Shown here piece after piece: positions 60,521 to 64,000 of a stretch of 64,000 nt of DNA. Location: NCBI RefSeq assembly GCF_008369325.1, contig NZ_VOBI01000004.1, forward strand, positions 62,001 through 126,000. The letters are read 5' to 3'. Each line of letters starts with the position of its first letter. Within the stretch, counting starts at the first letter, position 1. Below the pieces are notes generated by a model that was not told the DNA's origin, did no database searches, and worked only from the letters and a program-made list of their open reading frames with translations. The position numbers and the translations under genes are program-made. This DNA is from Pseudomonas sp. ANT_H12B (GTDB lineage Bacteria > Pseudomonadota > Gammaproteobacteria > Pseudomonadales > Pseudomonadaceae).

Positions 60521-61798
60521 TCAGTCCCAGATCACCGGGAGCGTGGACACGCCTCGCAATTGCGCTCCGCCGATCTGCGGGACGGGTTGGCTCGGGTCGA
60601 GTCGCAAGTTGGGAAAGAGGTCGAGGATGGCGTTGACAGCGCAGCTGATTTCCACTTTGGCGACGAACTGACCGATACACATGTGCGGGCCGAAGCCAAA
60701 ACCAAAGGAGGGTTTTGGCTTGCGATCAATGTCGAATACCTCAGGGTTTTCAAACGCATCTTCGTCGCGGTTGGCGGACACCACCATGCACTGGACGAAC
60801 GAACCCTTGGGGATTTTCACGCCGTGAAATTCCACTTCCCGGGCGGTTTCGCGCACCTTGAAAGTGGCCACGGGTTCAAAGCGCGTGGTTTCGTCCATCA
60901 GCTTGCCGATCAATGAGCGGTCGGCCTTGACGCGTTCCAGCAAGCCGGGCGTGGTCAAGAGCAAAGTCATTACCGAGCCAAACATGCGCGTGGTGGTTTC
61001 GCCCGCGGCTGGCAAAAGCGAGCGAGTGAAGGTGATCACCTCGTGGTCATCCAGCGTGCGCCCTTCGTACTCCGCGCGCAGCAAACGCCCGACCACATCA
61101 TCGCCCTGGCTGCCCTCGGCACGACGTTGCACCACCACCTCGGCAAGCGCGTCGTACAGACCTTTGACAGCGATGCCGGCCTGACGTCGCGCTTCAACCA
61201 TTTTGCTCGGGTCAATCTGGTTGCCGCCGACAATGGCCAAGGCCCACGCGGCGTATTGCTTGTACTTGGAGGGCTCATCCGAGGGGAAGCCCATCAAAGC
61301 GTACATGACGCGAATCGGCAGCTCGAGGCCGAACTTCATCAAGTCGGCCTTCTTTGCCGGCAACATCGGCTGGATGTACTCCTCGCGAATCACTTGATCG
61401 ATCTGCGGGCGCCACTTGTTCACGGTCTCCGGCATAAAGGCCGGTTGCAGCAAGGCGCGCACCTTACGGTGCTCGTCACCGTCCATGGCAAGAATGATCA
61501 AACCATCGAAAAACGCGCCAAGACCTTCGGCAATAAAACCGCTGGTATAGGTCGCACCATCGCGCAGGACAGTCATTACATCCTGGTATTTGAACAAGGC
61601 GAAGGTCGGGCGAGTGCCCTGCTGGGTGCCGGCATTCGTCGGCACGCCAAACTGGGTGATGAAGTCGCCTTCATAGATGGGCGATTTCAGCCGTTGCTCG
61701 CGGCACACCGCGTGAATATCCAGGTCGGTGCCCCGATACATTTCCGACACAGCGGAGTATGCGGTTGCCAGGTCCAGTGCTGCGCTTTCGTTGCTCAT
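60521..61798 (-). CDS. Cytochrome P450, CYP226A-like (second copy)
   Basis: ATG 61798 lies 6 nt after AGGAG. The 425-residue P450 has the I-helix LLPAAGETTTRMFG, ETTRFEPVATFKVRETAR in the K-helix area and the heme loop FGFGPHMCIGQFVAK (Cys near 374). It is a close paralogue of the P450 at 30837 and of identical length. Two distinct P450s act on abietic versus dehydroabietic acid in the described Burkholderia dit system, so these two may split the substrates likewise. It diverges from a TetR gene across an 11-bp dyad. Confidence 0.88.
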   Translation of the reverse strand: MSNESAALDLATAYSAVSEMYRGTDLDIHAVCREQRLKSPIYEGDFITQFGVPTNAGTQQGTRPTFALFKYQDVMTVLRDGATYTSGFIAEGLGAFFDGLIILAMDGDEHRKVRALLQPAFMPETVNKWRPQIDQVIREEYIQPMLPAKKADLMKFGLELPIRVMYALMGFPSDEPSKYKQYAAWALAIVGGNQIDPSKMVEARRQAGIAVKGLYDALAEVVVQRRAEGSQGDDVVGRLLRAEYEGRTLDDHEVITFTRSLLPAAGETTTRMFGSVMTLLLTTPGLLERVKADRSLIGKLMDETTRFEPVATFKVRETAREVEFHGVKIPKGSFVQCMVVSANRDEDAFENPEVFDIDRKPKPSFGFGFGPHMCIGQFVAKVEISCAVNAILDLFPNLRLDPSQPVPQIGGAQLRGVSTLPVIWD

Positions 61799-61891
61799 CA
61801 GGAGCTCCTGTCTTGTTTTTATTCTTCTTGCACACCAAGATTGTCCGGCTGCCGACCCATGGTATGTGGTTGTGTCTGCGCCGGTAGTCCG

Positions 61892-61918
61892 CTTCGTTTG
61901 ACTTGGGGTCAAACGAAG
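61892..61918. promoter_or_regulatory. TetR operator between P450 and TetR genes
   Basis: CTTCGTTTGAC and GTCAAACGAAG are perfect 11-bp arms around a 5-nt spacer, centred between the divergent starts at 61798 (minus) and 61981 (plus). Confidence 0.65.
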
Positions 61919-61980
61919 GCCCCCGGGGAAATGCTTCAAGGTGTGAATAACCTGGCCAAAACTGGCATGAGGAGGACGAG

Positions 61981-62646
61981 GTGGCGGTAAAGGCAGGAGA
62001 AGGTGGCGAACAGGGCAAACGCAATACGATGAATCGCCTGCTCGCGGCAGCGCGCGTGGAGTTCGCCAGAAAAGGCCTGGCCGGTGCGCGCGTGGAAGAA
62101 ATTGCCCGGGAAGCCGGCGTTACCAAACAGCTGGTCTACCACTACTACAACTCCAAGGAAGGCCTGTTTGTAGCGGTACTGGATGAGTCTTCGGACAACA
62201 TCATGTCCGAGCTGGTCAACCTCAATGTCGAAGAGCTTTCACCGCCAGTGGCGATGCGCGCCGTGCTCAACCATTTTTTTGACCAGTACCGTCTGGACCC
62301 CTTCCTCGGCAGCCTGGCGCTGGAAGGCATTCGCTACCATGACACCCACGAAACACCTCGCAACCATTTTCTGGAAATGGCACCGAAGCTGATCGCCAAG
62401 CTCGACGCGATTTTGTTGCGGGGTGCGGCCAGTGGTGATTTTCGCGCAGACATCAACCCGCGCCTGTTGTTGGCCAGCGCTTCGCTGGTGACTACTGGCT
62501 GGTTCACCAACCGCTATTCGATGTCGGCACTTGCCGGGCTGGATACGGACTCGGAGCAAGGCATGGCCACCTGGCGTCAGTACTCGGCGGATTTTGTGCT
62601 GGCGAGTATTTCGCTGGGCGCAGAAAAAAACGTCGACGGCGTTTAA
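61981..62646 (+). CDS. TetR/AcrR-family regulator
   Basis: GTG 61981 follows GAGGACGAG. The 221-residue protein has an N-terminal helix-turn-helix (MNRLLAAARVEFARKGLAGA, VEEIAREAGVTKQLVYHYYN) and an all-helical effector domain that resembles regulators with a TetR_C_11-like region. It is divergent from the second P450 and probably represses it through the dyad at 61892. Its operator differs from the cluster-wide TGAACA motif, implying a separate control layer for this P450 block. Confidence 0.86.
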   Translation: MAVKAGEGGEQGKRNTMNRLLAAARVEFARKGLAGARVEEIAREAGVTKQLVYHYYNSKEGLFVAVLDESSDNIMSELVNLNVEELSPPVAMRAVLNHFFDQYRLDPFLGSLALEGIRYHDTHETPRNHFLEMAPKLIAKLDAILLRGAASGDFRADINPRLLLASASLVTTGWFTNRYSMSALAGLDTDSEQGMATWRQYSADFVLASISLGAEKNVDGV

Positions 62647-62679
62647 GCACCGTTCACACACTCTCGCCCAATGAGCTTT

Positions 62680-62709
62680 CCCTGTGGAAGCAGGCTTGTT
62701 CCCACAGGG
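62680..62709. repeat. REP-type palindrome between convergent genes
   Basis: CCCTGTGG and CCACAGGG flank a loop with GCAGGCTTG, a common Pseudomonas extragenic element. It lies between the TetR stop and the flavoprotein stop. Confidence 0.65.
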
Positions 62710-62745
62710 GGGGGTTGCTTAGGGGCTTGGAATCAGCGACCCGCT

Positions 62746-64000
62746 TCAGTCAGCCTTTTTACGCAAATACTTGCTCACCCGCTTGGCCGCCAACCGCCCG
62801 GCCATGCCGTTTACCCCACCGCCCGGATGAATGCCGGCACTCCCTAAATACAGTCCCGCCACCGGCAAGGTATCGCCTCCCAAACCGTACGCCGGGCGCA
62901 TGGTGCTCGAGCGCATCGAGGTGGTGTCGATATGCACCACGCAGCCATTCACCGTGTTCAAGCGCGCAGTAAAATCCGGAGCAGCCTCGATATGTCGGCC
63001 AATCACCTGCCCCTCGATCCCATCGATGTAGTCATACAGCTGTTCCTGCACCTGGTCGGCCACCCGCTCACGCAGCGCGTCCCAACCTTCATTGGGATTC
63101 ACCGGCATCACCGGCGGATAGATGTACAACACATCCTGCCCGGTTGGCGCTTGTGAAGGGTCGGCCGCACTGGGTGCGGCCACGGTGATATAGGGCAACT
63201 TCGGTACTTCACCACGGGCGCAGGCGGCGAAGTTTTCCAGCACGGCTTCTTCGGTGCCGATCAGCATGACGGTTTTACGCAAATCCACGCCATCGCCGCG
63301 AATGGCAGCAAAACGCGGCAAAGAAATCTGCCCACGCAGGGCAACATCCACCTTCAATGGTCCCGACCCTCTGCCGTTAGCAGGTGCCATGGCGATACGG
63401 GTCAGCAGGTGTTGAGGGATTTCACCACGGGTAACCATGTCCAACGCCGGCTTGGGGTGGCAGCCGGCAATGACCGCACGTGCGGTGAACTGACGACCAT
63501 CAGCCAGTTTCACGCCTTTGATCAGACCGTCCCTGGCAACGATTTCACTGACGCTGGCCGACACCAGCACTTGCCCGCCCAGCTCTTCCAGTCGAGTCTG
63601 CATGGCATTGCTCAACTGCTGCATGCCACCCAATACCCGGCCCACGCCAAAACGATGAAGGAAACCGAGCAAGGCGTAATAGATGCCACCGCCATCGGCG
63701 CTGATATCCCCTGCCAGCCCAGTGAGTGCACACATCGCGGAAATGGTCACCGGATGCTCGAAGCGCTCACGTGCCGCCTGCAACGCGGAGCCTGTCATCA
63801 GCGCCATCAGCTCGGGTTTCAGCGCTTTGTGTTTGATGGCGGTGCCAAGCATTTTCAGCTTCACGCCGAGGTTTGTTTTGGCCGGGTCGACACGCATCAT
63901 CGGCAGCGCGATATCGAGGAACATGTCGATGACTTTCATGAACTGCAGAAACGCCTCGGCATCCTTGCTGCTGAACCGGCGGATCTCGGCGGCGGTTTTC
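62746..64000 (-). CDS. Phytoene-desaturase-type FAD oxidoreductase, C-terminal part (runs off right edge)
   Basis: The frame is open to the window edge; an internal Met at 63939 is not the start, because EIRRFSSKDAEAFLQFMKVI continues upstream. The visible ~417 residues include GGIYYALLGFLHRFGVGRVL, a flavin-contacting GVKLADGRQFTARAVIAGCH block and the C-terminal FAD signature LPVAGLYLGSAGIHPGGGVN GMAGRLAAKRV typical of COG1233 carotenoid desaturases. The N-terminal FAD fold lies outside the window. In this setting it could dehydrogenate the C ring on the way from abietic to dehydroabietic acid (inference). Confidence 0.82.
   Translation of the reverse strand, partial: KTAAEIRRFSSKDAEAFLQFMKVIDMFLDIALPMMRVDPAKTNLGVKLKMLGTAIKHKALKPELMALMTGSALQAARERFEHPVTISAMCALTGLAGDISADGGGIYYALLGFLHRFGVGRVLGGMQQLSNAMQTRLEELGGQVLVSASVSEIVARDGLIKGVKLADGRQFTARAVIAGCHPKPALDMVTRGEIPQHLLTRIAMAPANGRGSGPLKVDVALRGQISLPRFAAIRGDGVDLRKTVMLIGTEEAVLENFAACARGEVPKLPYITVAAPSAADPSQAPTGQDVLYIYPPVMPVNPNEGWDALRERVADQVQEQLYDYIDGIEGQVIGRHIEAAPDFTARLNTVNGCVVHIDTTSMRSSTMRPAYGLGGDTLPVAGLYLGSAGIHPGGGVNGMAGRLAAKRVSKYLRKKAD

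Noticed and set aside
20816..64000. Bile-acid/steroid degradation cluster
   Set aside because: The acyl-CoA dehydrogenase pair, DUF35/aldolase and SDRs resemble steroid systems, but there is no KshA/KstD or HsaC-HsaD set. The Rieske alpha/beta pair with a remote [3Fe-4S] ferredoxin and an IclR regulator fits the diterpenoid dit system better.

Overview
The window looks like a chromosomal segment of a Pseudomonas species. This is inferred from gene style, Pseudomonas-type REP palindromes (for example 39743-39770 and 59325-59417) and a catabolic cluster whose closest described relative, as far as I can judge from protein features and layout, is the dit (abietane diterpenoid / resin acid) cluster of Pseudomonas abietaniphila. 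No species name can be given from sequence alone.

Region 1 (1-4.25 kb) is an insertion-sequence graveyard. The start of an amino-acid ABC transporter binding-protein gene runs off the left edge. It is followed by two inverted, mutually truncated IS1182-type transposase remnants, an ORF stitched together from MFS, hydrolase and transposase pieces, the 3' half of a guanine-deaminase-like gene, and an IS3-type remnant that cuts a small phage gene.

Region 2 (4.25-18.9 kb) is a decayed prophage or integrative element. It has an S24-type repressor with TTACC-N4-GGTAA operators (repeated 4 kb away), small cargo genes, a DUF433/PIN-like toxin-antitoxin pair with a frameshifted antitoxin, a PL7 polysaccharide-lyase-like protein, a 19-bp inverted repeat enclosing a tRNA-like T-arm, several gene fragments, and an intact IS3-family element with an AAT target duplication. 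It also carries two HxlR regulators with oxidoreductase partners, an excisionase-like gene and a tyrosine integrase. The region closes on the 3' 45 bp of a tRNA-Pro(GGG) gene with its terminator, an attachment-site remnant. A second, P4-type integrase begins 160 bp further on, so two integrative elements appear to be stacked at the same tRNA.

Region 3 (20.8-64 kb) is a catabolic island of about 43 kb. The core (41.5-52.6 kb) holds the ring-hydroxylating dioxygenase DitA1/A2, its distant [3Fe-4S] ferredoxin DitA3 about 9 kb away, the extradiol dioxygenase DitC, an IclR regulator (DitR-like), three FAH-fold hydrolases, several SDRs and a DUF35/thiolase-like pair. Around it lie two paralogous cytochromes P450, a CoA ligase, acyl-CoA dehydrogenases, enoyl-CoA hydratase, 3-hydroxyacyl-CoA dehydrogenase, thiolase, two ACMSD-type amidohydrolases, four MFS carriers, a [2Fe-2S] ferredoxin with its FAD reductase, a carotenoid-desaturase-type flavoprotein, and an extra panC. 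The implied route is uptake, P450 and desaturase oxidation to an aromatic abietane, ring dihydroxylation, meta-cleavage, hydrolysis, CoA activation and beta-oxidation or aldol cleavage.

The most striking unlisted signal is a dyad of consensus TGAACA-N13-TGTTCA. It lies in front of at least six transcription units of the catabolic core with identical spacing, and it overlaps the apparent promoter of several of them. It looks like the operator of a cluster-wide regulon.
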